A DNA stretch of 64,000 nucleotides from Lytechinus pictus (GCF_037042905.1 NC_087257.1:12126001-12190000), one strand, 5' to 3'. Numbered from the stretch's first letter, positions 1-12,680 are shown. Notes: generated from the letters alone by a model not told the origin. Numbers and translations: made by a program.

Positions 1-447
1 GCATATCTGACAGTAAGACCTTTTTTTCTTGTCAATATTGAAAAAAGAAAGCAAGGTATTGACGTATGAACCAAATATTGGCCGTCACTTAATGCCCACG
101 ATCATAGCATTGATTATCATTCCAGTTAAAGGTATACTTGACCTTCTGAAGACTGTTACCGGGGACTGGCAGGTGCCATTGAACACTCTTTGACTACCGT
201 TCTTTAATTGATATTTAGACCTATATCTGATTTAAAATTAATTCTGTAAAATAATTGTAAACTATTATATGTTCCACCCCAATTTCCTTCATTCTTACTT
301 CACTTACAACAGCTAGAAATCGTTTCAGGGAGTTCTCACGTATGGGAGGGTAGATATTTATAATTATGTAGATGCCATATCTCTTTTTAGGATGACGGGT
401 TGAGATTTCAAATACACTTATTTTATATTTACCGTCCATTTTCGTAG

Positions 448-3400
448 GTTCCAATCCTAAGAAATTGCCAAAATGCGACATGTGTGCCAGACCTCCGACT
501 TAGTGTCACAAAGTAAGTAGACTGGTGTAGTGTTTTCCTAAATAAGAGAAATAGAAATAGGATGCATTGTGAGTGAATTTTAAGAAACTAAAGCCTATCT
601 GTGATGTTGATAGTAACTTAAAGGTCAAGTTCACCCAAGAAAAATGTTGATTTGAAAAAATAGAGAAAAATCAAACTAGCAAGATGCTGAAAATCTCATC
701 AAGATCGGATGAAAACTAAGAAAGTTATGACATTTTTAAGTTTTGCTTATTTTTCACAAAACAGTGATATGCACAACTCAAATGAGACAGTCAATGTTGT
801 CCCTCACTCTCTATTCATTTTGTTTGCTATTGTTTGAATTATACAATATTTCAGTTTTTATAAATTTGATAATAAGGACCAACTTGACTGAATCATATTG
901 TATTAAACAGTACTCATTCCATATGTTCAGGGAGGAATTGATCCTTGTTTCACTTGACAATGATGAGAAAATAGAATAATCCCTATTTCACATAATAAAG
1001 TACAAAAGAAATAGTGAGTGGATTGACGTCATCAGTCTCCTCATTTGCATACCCACCAGGATGTGCATATGACTGTTTTGTGAAATTAAGCAAAATTTTA
1101 AAATGACATAACTTTCTTATTGTCCTTTAATGGAGATAAAATAATAATAAAAGCATATACATGTATATCCAGGGTAGCCACTTCAGTTCCAAAAATTGTT
1201 CTCCAAGCGGGCTCCGCTATCATTATTACCCCGGCTTTAGCTGGGCTGCCGAGGCACTTAAGCATTCAAGGAATTTCTTCCTACCGGGTACCTATTCACC
1301 TCACCTGGGTTGAGTGCAACGTCATTTAGTATTTTCCCATGCATTGAAATAAAATCACACACACACACAAAATCTTCTCTATTCACTACAATCATGGATC
1401 CAGGGGAGGGGGCTTATTTTCTATATTCAAGAGGATTGCTGCCCCCCCCCCCCCACCCATTCTGTGGCTCGCCCCTCCCTCATTTCGGATTCATCACAGC
1501 TTCCAGTTACAAAAGATGATTTACATTTTGATATCTTCGTAGGAATCTTGAAAAGTTATTTGTTGGAGACCGAAAGAACATAATTATGATCATCACCATC
1601 ACAAACCACGGCGAGGATGCGTACCAATCTAAACTCAGGATTCATACCCCTACAGAGCTTGTCTTTAAGAAGGCTGAACAACTACGATTGGTGAGCTTTA
1701 TATACTATGTTTAGTTTATGTATAAGTTTGTTTATAAAGGTTTTTTTTATATATAAAGTAAACAATATTTTATTTTGCATTTTTTAATTAGTTTGATTTA
1801 GATTTAATTTTATGATAAATGGATGTAGCTCACTAAAAGCAACATTTGGTTTACAATTTATTTTGATTTTGTTTGGATTTGGTTTGAAATGGGAAATGAA
1901 TAAATAAAATTTAATTAATGGTTATGATGATGATTGTGGTGGTGGGGATGATGTGTGGTGATGATGATGATGTTGATGTGTGGTGATGATGGTGATGAAG
2001 TTGGTGGTGATGTTGATGATGATGGTGTTGGTGATGAAGCAAATGAGGTTGAGAAAGTTGTTGCAGCATGTGTTTGATACTACATTTCTCTCTAAGTAAT
2101 TCACGGACGCAAACTCCTCCAAAACTTGATCATGTTTATGTTTATCTCTCCATTTCTATTTCAGACTCACGATTTCATTTCTTCCTGTTCCAATGACCTA
2201 CAACTTTCTTTAGTCACGTGCTCTGTGGGGAATCCCCTACCAGCTGATTCAGAGGTAAGTTACTGGATCCCTCGGAAAAAAAGTTAAGGGTTCTTTTTCG
2301 ATCCGAATATCACAGAGAGAAAATAAAGCATGCAACTATTACCGGGCTTCGTTTTGCTATTTAAAGTGAACAAATAATTATAATCATTACTCTTTATGAC
2401 ATTTTTGGGGGGCTGAGCCAAGCAGGGGTGCTTTCATGAAAAGTATTTTCACTTATTTTAATTACCAGTTTGCTATCAGCCAATTAGGTGTGAAGGATTT
2501 GTAGGAGCTAATGACATTTGTCACTGGAAATCACCGACAAACCTTCTTGAAATGCTCCTCGGACCTCAGTTTTTGTCTCGCCTGCATAGCAGAGCGAGAC
2601 TATAGGCGCCGCTTTTCCGACGGCGACGGCGGCGGCGGCGTCAACATCAAATCTTAACCTAAGGTTAAGTTTTTGAAATGACATCATAACTTAGAAAGTA
2701 TATGGACCTAGTTCATGAAACTTGGACATAAGGTTAATCAAGTATTACTGAACATCCTGCCTGAGTTTCAGGTCACATGACCAAGGTCAAAGGTCATTTA
2801 GGGTCAATGAACTTAGACCATGTTGGGAAAATTATTTTCAAAATCTTAACCGAAGGTTAAGTTTTTGAAATGACATCATAACTTAGAAAGTATATGGACC
2901 TAGTTCATGAATCTTGTGCATAAGGTTAATCAAGTATAAGTGAACATCCTGCTCGAGTTTCAGGTCACGTGACCAAGGTCAAAGGTCATTTAGGGTCAAT
3001 GAACTTTGGTCAAGTTGGGGGTATTTGTTGAATTACTATCATAACTTTGAAAATTTATGGATCTAGTCCATGAAACTTGGACATTAGGTTAATCAAGTAC
3101 CACTGAATATCCTGTGCGAGTTTCAGGTCACATGACCATGGTCAATGGTCATTTAAGGTCAATGAACTTTGGCCGTGTTGGGGGTATATGTTAAATTACC
3201 ATCCTAACTCTGAAAGTTTATGGATCTAGTTCATAAAACTTGGACATAAGAGTAATCAAGTATCACTGAACATCCTGTACGAGTTTCAGGTCACATGACC
3301 ATGGTCAAAGGTCATTAAAGGTCAATGAACTTTGGTCGTGTTGGGGGTATTTGTTGAATTACCATCCTAACTCTGAAGTTTATGGATCTAGTTCATAAAA

Positions 3401-6400
3401 CTTCGGATATAAGAGTAATCAAGCATCACTGAACATCCCCTGTGAGTTTCAGGTCACAAAACCAAGTCAAAGGTCAGTTAAGGTCAATAAACTTAGGCCA
3501 TGTTGGGGTAATTGTTGAAGTGCCATCATAACTTTGAAAGTTTATAGATAGAGTGAATGAAATGTGGACATGGGTGTAGCTGACAGTCTTAAGTCTCCGT
3601 TCAAATGTCATTTATGGTCAATGAACGTGGTATTATGTCATTATATGAATTATGTTTTTGTGAATGATTATTTTATAGTAGTTTTCAAAGTTAGCACTGC
3701 TGCTATATTGTGTAATGCAGGCGAGACTGCCAGAGGCGTTCCACTTGTTATTGGTTGGTGATAATGAAGATATATCACTAGTGCATGGTTATTTTAGCTA
3801 TTTCCTTCTAACAAATATTATTTATAATTTGTTTTTTCGTAGCTCAAACTTCGCGTTGAATTCGAGAACGTGAATCTGTCTGGACAAGTTGACCTCTTGA
3901 CCTTTTCCATGCAGGTTCAAAGGTAATGTATTTTTTATTCAATGCATTCATTATTGGTGAATAAATCAATGTACTGGCTCAGGTTGCTGAATTTTGGTCT
4001 GAACTGGTTCTGTAGGACTTGTTATGTTGTTGTGATTTCAGATCTAGAACAAAGTGAATGGTAGATGAACGAATGAATGAATGAACAAAGGAATGAACAA
4101 AGGTATGAATGAATGAATGAATGAATGAATGAACGAACGAACGAACGAAAGAACGAACGAACGAACGAACGAATGAATGAATGGATGGATGGGTGGATAT
4201 ATGGATGGATGAATGAATGAATGAACAAAGATATGAATGAATGAATGAATTAGTGAATGGATAAATGAATGAATGAATGAATGAGTGAGTGAGTGAGTGA
4301 GTGAGTGAATCAATCAATCAATGAATCAATGAATCAATCTATCAATTAATCAATCAATCAATGGGTAGAAAGGAAGGGAAATATAAAATAATTTGACTTC
4401 TGTTTCCTGTTTTGTATAGTGTTGAAGCTGAACGTCAAAACACAAGGAGAGACAACCAAATGGATATTCTTATACCAGTCGAAATAGATGCCTCTATGAA
4501 ACTGATTGGGTAAGAAGAAAATACTCATCTTAAACCCTTCTACACATGTAAAACAAGTCTCATTGTATGATCCAAACTCGTAGATATTTTTGTTTAAGTT
4601 AAAAAAAAACAGTAAAAAAATGTTTTGAAGTGGTGTTTGCCAATAAGAGGGCACTGTCATGTAAGGGTAGAAGAGGGCATTTTTGTGAAGGGAGTGATAT
4701 TCAAATTCAAATTCAACCCATTAAGATTCATTAAAAATCAAGCTTAAATCATGTACCCGACTTTGTTTATATACAGTGCGTATCAAAAAAAAGTTTACAC
4801 TTAGAAAAAATCCTGTAAAATTATACATTTGTAATATTCTGAAAATTTTTTCACATTTTAACATTGGTACAGATCCATTTAAGCAAATGACGATATAACT
4901 GTCGAAAAATATTTCCGCTTGAGTGAGCACCACTTACTTTTGAAAAGTTAGTGAAAAATGATTTGCGCAGAACTTTGAAATAGTTATGAGAATAAAAGTA
5001 GACCTTAATCATAAAGAACACATTGAATTTAGCTAGTAAAAATGGTTTGAAGATATCTTTTACCTTTTTAACTTGTTTCCTTGCCCAAAACACTTCAAAG
5101 AGTGCATTGCGCCCCACCCCACTCCCCCACACACCGAGGCCATCGTGGCGATAGCTGCTTTACACTGGGCTGTGATTTACATGAAATGGCTTAGGCTTGA
5201 TTTTCATTTTGTTAATCATTGTCAAGCTTGGAAAAGGTGTGGAGAAACAAGTATTAAATGAAAAATGAAATGTAAACCCAATTTAAATGATAAAAACTTA
5301 GTGAAAAAATGCTGGAGATATCTGATATAAACTTTTGTTCAGATTTAGTTATGTCCTCAGATCCAGCTGGCACAAAAAGGGTAAAGGTTGTGCTTACTAA
5401 GTGTTGAAATTTCAATTTGGGTTGCAAAATTGTTACAAAATGCTTGAATGTATCTGTTGTATTTCAATTAACTAAAAGTGCAAGGGAAATGTATGAGAAA
5501 TGTTTCGCAGGGTAAATTTGATTTCACCCTTTCCCCTTGACACAGCGTGAAAACGAGCATTTCTGCGCAAACAGATTTCTGCGAGCTTTACAAAAATAGA
5601 CAGTGCTCACTCAAGTGTAACATTCTGTCAAAACCTTTACTTTCATTGGATAGATGAGACCCAAACCTAAGATTATATGTGAAAAAATTACCCACATGTT
5701 GTATATTTTTTAATTCCCAGGGCTTTTTCAAAGTGTAAACTTTTTTTTATACACACTGTAAAGAACATGTAGAATAGCCTTCCTCAAGTTCCTCCTTGCC
5801 TCCTTCCTTTCCCTTCCACTTTTATTCCCTCTCTCTCCCTCTCTCCCTAGCTATTTTCTCTCTATTCAAGCAAATGATATCTTGTATTTTATTTCTAGGT
5901 TATCTAATCCTCAAGAGGTCATTTTCCATCCAGAGAAATATCCCCTTGATCGTAGCATCAACTCTTACGATGACATTGGGCCTGAAATCAGCCATTATTT
6001 CTCGGTAATATCTCAATCTTATGAATTTGCATACTGTTTCAGTAATGCCACAGTCACAATGGTGGAACACACGTCAAAATATCAATCTCAAGTCCCAAAT
6101 GCGCGCTGTTGATTGGTTGAAAATCAAGTTGTGCATGATTTTTAGAGTTGCGATTGATTGCAACTCTTTCTTCAACGGGCCCCAGGGCGCCGTCTTACAA
6201 AGAGTTACGATTGATCTAATCAATCGTAACTCTATGGAAATCCATCCATACCATAATTTTTTCTACATAAAATTTTCATAAATGTCCTTTGCAAACAAAG
6301 GCGAACACACCAAATTGTCAAGAAAACAATGAATTTATGTAATTTACGTCATATCTAGAAAACATTTTGAACAAACATGCATTTTAAATGTTGACGTTGC

Positions 6401-9400
6401 TGGCCGTTCATAGTTGTGATTGATCGGATCGATCGCAACTCTTTGTAAGACCAAATCGATTACCAATGACATGCCATTTGTCAGTTTGGAGTCTGGTTCG
6501 TTGGTGTGACTATAACGCTCAAGTGCTGCAGTTTATCATTGTGACAAACTTTATGTTTTTGAAAGACATTGTGCATCCTTTCTGAAATGTCCTTTTGAGT
6601 TCTTATTTGTCATTGCACCAAGATATTTAAAGGATATTTAGGCAGAACTGTTTGATCACACAATACATAACGCAAGCAAATCTAAAATACCTGCCATAAA
6701 TCTGTTATTCATGAATTGTGTCACAATATTATTGCATATCGTTTCTTGCCCATAAGAAATTGTATAGGAAAGATTTGTTGGGATTTAGAAGTCAGGCGTT
6801 ATACGTTGCCGAGGCCGCGGAACAGAGGGGCAGGCCTTCAGCCCCCCCCCCCCCCCAAAAAAAGAAAAAGTACAAGCGCATAAAACGGAGTATTTTTTAA
6901 TGATTAGCCCCATTCCATGACCTCTGCATTGGGCATCAGCAGAAAGATTACAAAGGAACTGCAATTATTTCAAGATCAATTATTCAGTACAATAGGTTTC
7001 CATTTCTATTATTTTCTTCCTTTCTTTTCTTCACCATACTTTTGCATGACAAATATTCATATTATTATTATCTTAGGGGGTTTTTAATCATTAAAGATCT
7101 ATTGATAGTTTCTTCTTACCGACTTAGATAATCTTTTTCTATTATAACAAAAATATAATTTAAATTGGATACCATACTTTTCTATATACTCTGCATGCTA
7201 AATGGTATATCTTATCTCTATTCTCATATTCAGCTCATTAATAAAGGCCCATCGCATATCGGTCCAGCCACTGTCCATATCGAATGGCCACTATTCACGA
7301 ATAATGGCAGCATTTTGCTGCTCCTCACAAAGGCTTCCATGAACAACGGTCAAATGTGCACTGTCAACACATACGTGAGCCCAGCAAAATTACCGGTAAG
7401 ATTAATATGTGTGGTTGGTTATGTATGAATGGTGCACTGTGAGACTTCACATCGTGTTAAAGTGAGGTGTATATGGCGATGATTTTATTTTCTATTCTAA
7501 ATCTAAGATTTTATTTAAGTATTGATTGTTATTAAATTCTCACAGGTGCATGGTTGTTTTATAATTGCCTAGTCCTGGTCCACATTTGCACCAATTAAGA
7601 AAAAATAATGAACGAGTACCCTTTTCTTATAATCGTGTTGTTAACATTTTTCACAATCTGTTCTTCTATGAAGAAGATCTACTAATCCTGATCATTGCCA
7701 AAAAAATCATACCTTTAAAAAAATATAATATATTATTTCTTTTTCAATTTTGTGTTTACTAATTATTTTTGCTACATATCCATCTTTTTTAAAGATCTGT
7801 AATGAAATCAAGAGTCATGATATTGTGTGGGTTGTTTTTACATAATTATCTTCATCACAGTTTAAATTATTTTTGTATTTACTTGATCAGTTTTTATTCG
7901 CCTTTGCGGAATTTGAAATGTTTTTTATTGTTTTTATCTAAAAATATTTGTGCAGATGCGAACGGATGTGATGTACGAAGACACAGGTTTTCATCCAGAC
8001 CAATCATATTGCAGGGATGTCACCCGATCGCTTATGTCACGCCATTTGCAATGCTGCTCCCTCGGTAACTGCGCAACCATAACGTGCAGACTGGACAGCC
8101 TTCTCGCCACGAGCTCAGCGAAAGGAGATGTCGTTATTACCGTCAAATCAAGGTTATGGATGAATACGCTGATCCAGGTAATTAACTGCTAAGTTTGCTT
8201 AATTCGATGGAAGATTATAGCCCATCAAGAATTATCATTAAAAGATCATTAGTTTCTGTAATGATCTGAGGACAATTTCATCAACATTTTTAGTCTAACA
8301 AGCCAGGACCCGGCAACTTTCCATGATTTTGATTGGCTGAGAAGCACTGTTGCTAAGGCAACTGTCGGATGAAAGAGACTTTCAGATAAACCATCTGGCA
8401 GATAAAACATCACTTATTCATGAAATAATCCATTGTATTGACCAACACATACAGTGTCAGCAATGCTATTTTTAACCTTAACCTCCCAGGATATTTCATT
8501 TCATTTCAAATATATATCTACTTGTTATTATGAATTTCAGTTATTCCAATGGTTCATTACCCCCAAAGGTTCGATATTCTGAGTCATACAAACTGCACAT
8601 ACATTTACCAATATGTCCAGTAGTGTGAAAATGAAAAATGATATGTTGATCCGAACATTATTTTGTAGCATTACTCCAAAAGTGTGTCAATCCGTCAATA
8701 AAATATGATACACTATTCCAAAGGGCTGTTAGTCCAAAAATGAAACGAGGTTCATTAATAATAATAATAATAATAATAGTTGGATTTATAAAGCGCTTTT
8801 TGCCAGAGGATACAAAGCGCTGCTATTATTACCCCGGCTTTAGCTCGAGCTACCATCACCGGCGCTCAGAGCATGCAAGGAATTACTCCTGCCGGGTACC
8901 CATTCACCTCACCTGGGTCGAGTGCAGCACAGTGTGGATAAATTTCTTGCTGGAGGAAAATACGCCATGGCTACGATTCGAACGCACGACCCTCTGTTTC
9001 AAAGGCGAGAGTCAGAACCACTAGACCACGACGCACCCACAATATTAATATGAAAGCAGTTGATAAGTAGTTTTCATGATTCTGGCTTGCCTGCATACAA
9101 CGAATGCACTTCCTACACTCCCTGGGGAGCAATTATATATAATGCTTACCTGGAAGAAACTTCAATGTTCTTTCTGCTTTTTGTAATTATTTTATCAGGA
9201 AAACATCAAAGATTTGAGGATATCATCTCGAGCCTCGGCTGTAGCCAAGGGAAGCTACTACACCATTCAATTTGATAATAATCCTGTTTCTAATTACACG
9301 GTAAGTCTCATGTTACTATAGTTGCGGTAATTATTGAGAGAGAGAGAGAGAGATGGTGATAGACTTGGAGAGAAATTGGGAATGACAGGGAGAGTGATAA

Positions 9401-11588
9401 AGGGTATGGGATGAAAAAAGAGATGTGGAGAGAGACGGAGACAAGATAAAAGAGTGAGATAAAACTTTGAGACATCGATGTTTACAAAGTTGCCAAAAAC
9501 TGAGTTTGAAAACTCATTTCGTGATATAGATCAGATTCTTTTTTATTACCTTGTCCTTCTAAATCATGAACAGTTTTATGGAATACTGCCGAGGCAGTTA
9601 ATGACTTCCCCAAGGGCTTATATTGTAAATGTATTGAACAAGTGCCACCTGACTTTACAAGTAATACAGAGGAAAACATTTGGTCAAATTATGAACCCGT
9701 TTTATGACAGTTTAACGAAATGTTACCGCATTTTTGACAATTTAATGTGTATTGTTAAAATTATAATTCTTATCACTAAAATAACAGTAGGCCTATTCGT
9801 AAATTTTACCTGATGCAATTACAAAAAAAAAACTTTTTTTTTTCCTGTCAAAATCTTACGAACAAATTTATGATGGTTCCTAGGTCTAGTAGCAATATAA
9901 TAGTTGTGCAAATCAGTGTGGCATACACTTTCTCTCTCTTTCCCTCCCTCTCCTGTATGTATATGCCTGTACAAGATTATTGTTGCTGGGCTAGCGCCGT
10001 GAGCATCTTTTTTGGGTGGCGTGTGCTGTAAAACACCACCATTATTACCAATACTATTTTTCTCCCCCTTTTTCTCTTCATTTCCCCTGTCTTCATCAGA
10101 TAACAACCGAAATATCGGAATATGTTGAAGAGGAGGATCAGACGATTCACATTCCCATTTGGATCTACATAGTAGCCGCATCAGTGGGACTCCTTATCGT
10201 AGTTCTTTTAGTTCTTATTTTATGGAAGGTGAGACAGGAGATGAATAAAAAGAAAAAAGAGAGGAAGAAATTCAGAGAATGTAATGGTTATAAGCCCGGT
10301 TATAAGTTGAAATGCCGTGACATCAATTGAAACACTTGTATGGAATGTAATGCACAACTTTTGTTCGTTTTGAAATAAGCATGTCTTAACGATCGGATCA
10401 AATGATTTGTTGTAATTTGAAGGGGGTGGTAAAATTGCATAAACTATAAAACATAGACAAATATGTAAAGTTTAATAAAGGAAGATAAGTATATGGTGTA
10501 TGTATCTCATGGATTGACAAGCACAAATAACACTTGGATTCTTTGACTCTTACTCAATTTAGCACATACACATTCATAATAACAACATGCACACAAGTAT
10601 GCATCTGCCCCACCCATCTGACATTTGAATGAAAGTTTAAATCTGGCAAATATGATCCAATATCTTTTGTTATAGATTAGTTATCTTCGAGTTTTTGTTG
10701 CACTTAAATCCATCTTTAGTGAAATAGTTGATATGGTTGAGGTACCTTTAGAAAATAAAGGCATGGTTTGCTATTGTTCAGCCTTTGCTATAAACTTAGA
10801 GACTCTGGACCATGTATATAGATTTTTCATACTTGTCATGCATCCATAGCGTGCCTAGTAGATACTCGTGTGCATATTAGTATTTTTTAATTGGAATGCC
10901 TTGCATGTAGATTTCACCTGCAAGTTTTTGAGCTTAGAATTACTTTACCAAGATTCACAGAGCACATTTTTTTAACATTATGCGGGATGGCGTGTGACTA
11001 ACTAACAAACTAATCCTACAAAATAGTAGACCAATATTTTGGAGAGGGAAGCATCTAGTTAAAGACCATTATAGACCAATAAGTGACAATTGACCAAATT
11101 TTGCTGATCAAAAATTTTTATTTTTGATTTTGATTTTGTATCAATGTTGCGAACATTTAAACATTGATATATTGTCTACGTAAATTTATATAAGATTTCA
11201 ATTCAAATTTATATAACTGCGACTTAAAGAAAAGTTAATCCCTAAGGCATCTGTAAAAGTTGTTTGATCAAAATTTATAACAAATATAACATTTAACAGT
11301 ATGAAGATTTCTTTGTGGAGTCGTTTCATAACCTTCCTTAAAATTCTCACCAACTTTTTGCTAATTCGGTAGACCTATTAGTCGATATTGCATGTTTCTT
11401 CATCCGTTCCCTAGAGTAATGGTAGTTGTTATACCTTTTCTAACCCCTCTCCCTCTCTCTAGATCGGGTTCTTCAAGAGGAAAAAGATCACCCCGGAACA
11501 GCGGAAGAAAATAGGACACCCCGAATCATCAAGATCACAAAAGTACGAGCCCTACAGATACACGACATGTCGGTCTATCCCAAATTGA
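448..11588 (+). CDS. Integrin alpha chain, C-terminal part (11 exons; 5' end outside window)
   Basis: Integrin alpha subunits pair with a beta subunit at the plasma membrane and bind matrix or cell-surface ligands. Exons read from GT-AG sites with matching phases: 448-512, 1543-1690, 2165-2254, 3843-3922, 4420-4509, 5899-6004, 7234-7395, 7956-8177, 9199-9300, 10100-10228, 11463-11588 (TGA stop). Together they give about 439 residues. Family hallmarks in order: CVPDLRL (exon 1), ITNHGEDAY, CSVGNPL, DIGPEISHYF, LINKGPS followed by IEWP, a cysteine-rich calf-2 exon (7956-8177), a hydrophobic transmembrane segment after PIWIY, and the juxtamembrane GFFKR motif split so that exon 10 ends WK and exon 11 starts IGFFKR. 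The tail is about 40 residues and basic. A possible end of a further upstream exon lies at positions 1-12, before GTAAGA, but is too short to support. The alpha subtype cannot be assigned. Introns carry many repeats. Confidence 0.93.
618..1131. repeat. Palindromic non-autonomous element, family P1 (copy 1)
   Basis: Starts TTAAAGGTCAAGTTCACC and contains two inverted arms with shared blocks (AAGAAAGTTATGACATTTT on one side, AAATGACATAACTTTCTTAT on the other), plus CTCATTTGCAT and GACGTCAT words. The same architecture is complete at 57156-57760. The outer right end is degraded here. It lies in the integrin intron between exons 448-512 and 1543-1690. Confidence 0.7.
1210..1325 (-). mobile_element. 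SINE fragment (same family as 8754-9038)
   Basis: The block from ATTATTACCCCGGCTTTAGC to CACCTCACCTGGGTTGAGTG matches, with changes, the central part of the tRNA-derived SINE at 8754-9038. The tRNA-like head and the trinucleotide tail are missing, so this is a truncated copy. Confidence 0.7.
1919..2040. repeat. GAT/GGT trinucleotide-rich array
   Basis: Imperfect run of GATGAT, GGTGGT and GTGATG words in an integrin intron. The open frames through it are low-complexity artefacts. Confidence 0.8.
2575..3729. mobile_element. Non-autonomous element with internal ~165-190 bp tandem repeats
   Basis: The left end TCTCGCCTGCATAGCAGAGC is mirrored by GCAGGCGAGAC at the right end. Inside, a unit containing GTTTCAGGTCACATGACC, AAGGTCAAAGGTCAT and GGTCAATGAACTT recurs about five times (near 2770, 2965, 3125, 3290 and 3460), with a partial sixth. 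A short GGCGGCGGCGGCG run sits near the left end. No coding capacity is seen. It lies in the integrin intron between the exons at 2165-2254 and 3843-3922. Confidence 0.75.
4060..4362. repeat. (GAAT)n tetranucleotide microsatellite
   Basis: Long imperfect GAAT array with interspersed GAAC, GGAT, GAGT and AATC variants. On the minus strand it yields artefactual Ser/His/Ile-rich open frames in all phases. Confidence 0.95.
4774..5758. mobile_element. Mariner/Tc1-like non-autonomous element
   Basis: The left end CAGTGCGTATCAAAAAAAAG and the right end CTTTTTTTTATACACACTG form terminal inverted repeats that continue into GTTTACAC/GTGTAAAC and are flanked by TA on each side. About 985 bp; no transposase frame remains. 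An inner inverted pair is GAGTGAGCAC and GTGCTCACTC. Confidence 0.75.
6188..6452. mobile_element. MITE family M1, copy 1
   Basis: Terminal inverted repeats: CGTCTTACAAAGAGTTACG at the left, CGCAACTCTTTGTAAGAC at the right. Other copies at 15355-15633, 18150-18433 and 24619-24902 share the internal words CTTTGCAAACAAAGG and ACATTTTA. A partial arm precedes it at about 6142-6170. Confidence 0.8.
8271..8436. mobile_element. MITE family M2, diverged copy
   Basis: Contains TTTCATCAACATTTTTAGTC, GATTTTGATTGGCTGAGAAG and GCAACTGTCGGAT, matching the better-preserved element at 20279-20437. The ends are decayed. It is in the integrin intron after exon 7956-8177. Confidence 0.55.
8754..9038 (-). mobile_element. 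tRNA-derived SINE, full-length-looking
   Basis: Read on the minus strand it begins GGGTGCGTCGTGGTCTAGTG. This includes an A-box-like TGGTCTAGTGG and a B-box-like GTTCGAATC, the pol III internal promoter of tRNA genes. A central unique region follows, then AGCGCTTTATAAATCC and a TTA-repeat tail. It is not a functional tRNA gene: the cloverleaf is not continued. A fragment of the same family is at 1210-1325. Confidence 0.85.
9333..9440. repeat. GA-rich simple repeat
   Basis: (GA)n run at about 9333-9352, followed by purine-rich GAGAGA/GGAGAGA sequence, in the intron between integrin exons at 9199-9300 and 10100-10228. Confidence 0.8.
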
Positions 11589-12104
11589 TATTAATTTTGC
11601 GCACCGCCGTGTTGCAAAGTTACTCTTTGTATTTTTGTCTTTAAAAGGCTTATACCAAAAACGTTACATCTTTGAGTGCCATTTCTCGAGATGTTAATAT
11701 TCATAATGATACAATAGCTTGAAATCCTTCAATTTTTTTTGTGTGACGTTGATATAGTAATATATTGCATTTGAAATATATTGGAATCTGCAATAACTTT
11801 TTCGAGTCTTTCCGAAATGGCTTCCAATTTGTTTCTACTTGCCAAATTAATGCTCATGATAATGAAATGGAATGACTGATATACTGGAAGTGAAATAATT
11901 GTGTTAAATGTAATGTATTTGAATGAAAATTCTGGTAGAATATCGGGTGAATATTTTTGGCCGAGTGTATGATACAATTCGCATTATTGTTCCTTAATAA
12001 CTTTAATGGTATGGTGGTGGCGGTGAGGTTAATAATAATCATAGCTGAAGTTTTTATGTTATTGTATAATTTATAAACCTTATTGAATTTTTAAGAATAT
12101 ACAA

Positions 12105-12680
12105 AAACAGGGACCGAAAATATCCAGAATCTGACTAATTCAGATTGGCACATTTTCTGGGATTGGGTCAACTTTGGCTTGAAATTCAGGTATTCTAAAG
12201 ACCAGATAAGATAAGTAATCGTCTCGAATATGGTGTCCGTATACATATTGAATAAGTTATATCCTACTTTGAAGGCGCAATAAAGATACATTTACTGACT
12301 GCTGACAATATTCAAAATCTGACTGATTTGGATTTACGCCATCTTCTTTGATCTGGTCAAATCCAAAATCGGAATATTAGAAACCCGGGGAACAGAAAGA
12401 ATTGTCTTCAAAGGACTTTTTTAAAATGTACATTTGATAAGCTTTTACCTACTTTCCATGCATAAAAGAGATGCGTTCCTAATGAAAACAAGCAACAGCC
12501 TACAAATACCCAGAATCAGACTGATACAGATTTGTGCATTTCCTGGGATCGGGTCGTATTCGGTTTGGAAATCGGATACGGGACATGAGAAGAAATGGTA
12601 TCCAACATGTCCAATATGGACTAAAACATCTTGTGGAAGTGTTGCATCCCCGCTTTTTTTTCTTTTGTTTCTCTCTTTGA
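12105..12680. repeat. Diverged three-copy tandem repeat (~190 bp unit)
   Basis: The core CAGAATCTGACTAATTCAG at about 12125 recurs as CAAAATCTGACTGATTTGG at 12313 and CAGAATCAGACTGATACAG at 12510. Each is followed by a CTTTGATCTGGTC or TGGGATCGGGTC-like segment and another AAATC block. Spacing is 188 and 197 bp. No coding function is seen. Confidence 0.7.
12279..12284 (+). terminator. Candidate polyadenylation signal AATAAA downstream of the integrin gene
   Basis: AATAAA lies about 690 nt after the integrin stop. Another AATAAA occurs at 14918-14923. Which one is used cannot be told from sequence alone. Confidence 0.3.

Noticed and set aside
221..481. 86-codon minus-strand frame
   Set aside because: No family match. 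It overlaps the integrin exon at 448-512 on the other strand, which has splice sites and phase continuity.
3979..4317. His/Ser/Ile-rich minus-strand frames
   Set aside because: Produced by the (GAAT)n microsatellite.
8960..9038. tRNA gene on the minus strand
   Set aside because: A- and B-box-like words are present, but the sequence continues into a SINE body with a TTA tail and no acceptor-stem pairing is evident.
9478..9813. 111-codon + strand frame in the integrin intron
   Set aside because: Reasonable composition but no recognisable motif and no splice or promoter context. Left unannotated.
10016..10330. 104-codon frame containing the integrin transmembrane segment
   Set aside because: It contains the true exon 10100-10228, but the extension past the donor lacks GFFKR, which is supplied by the exon at 11463.
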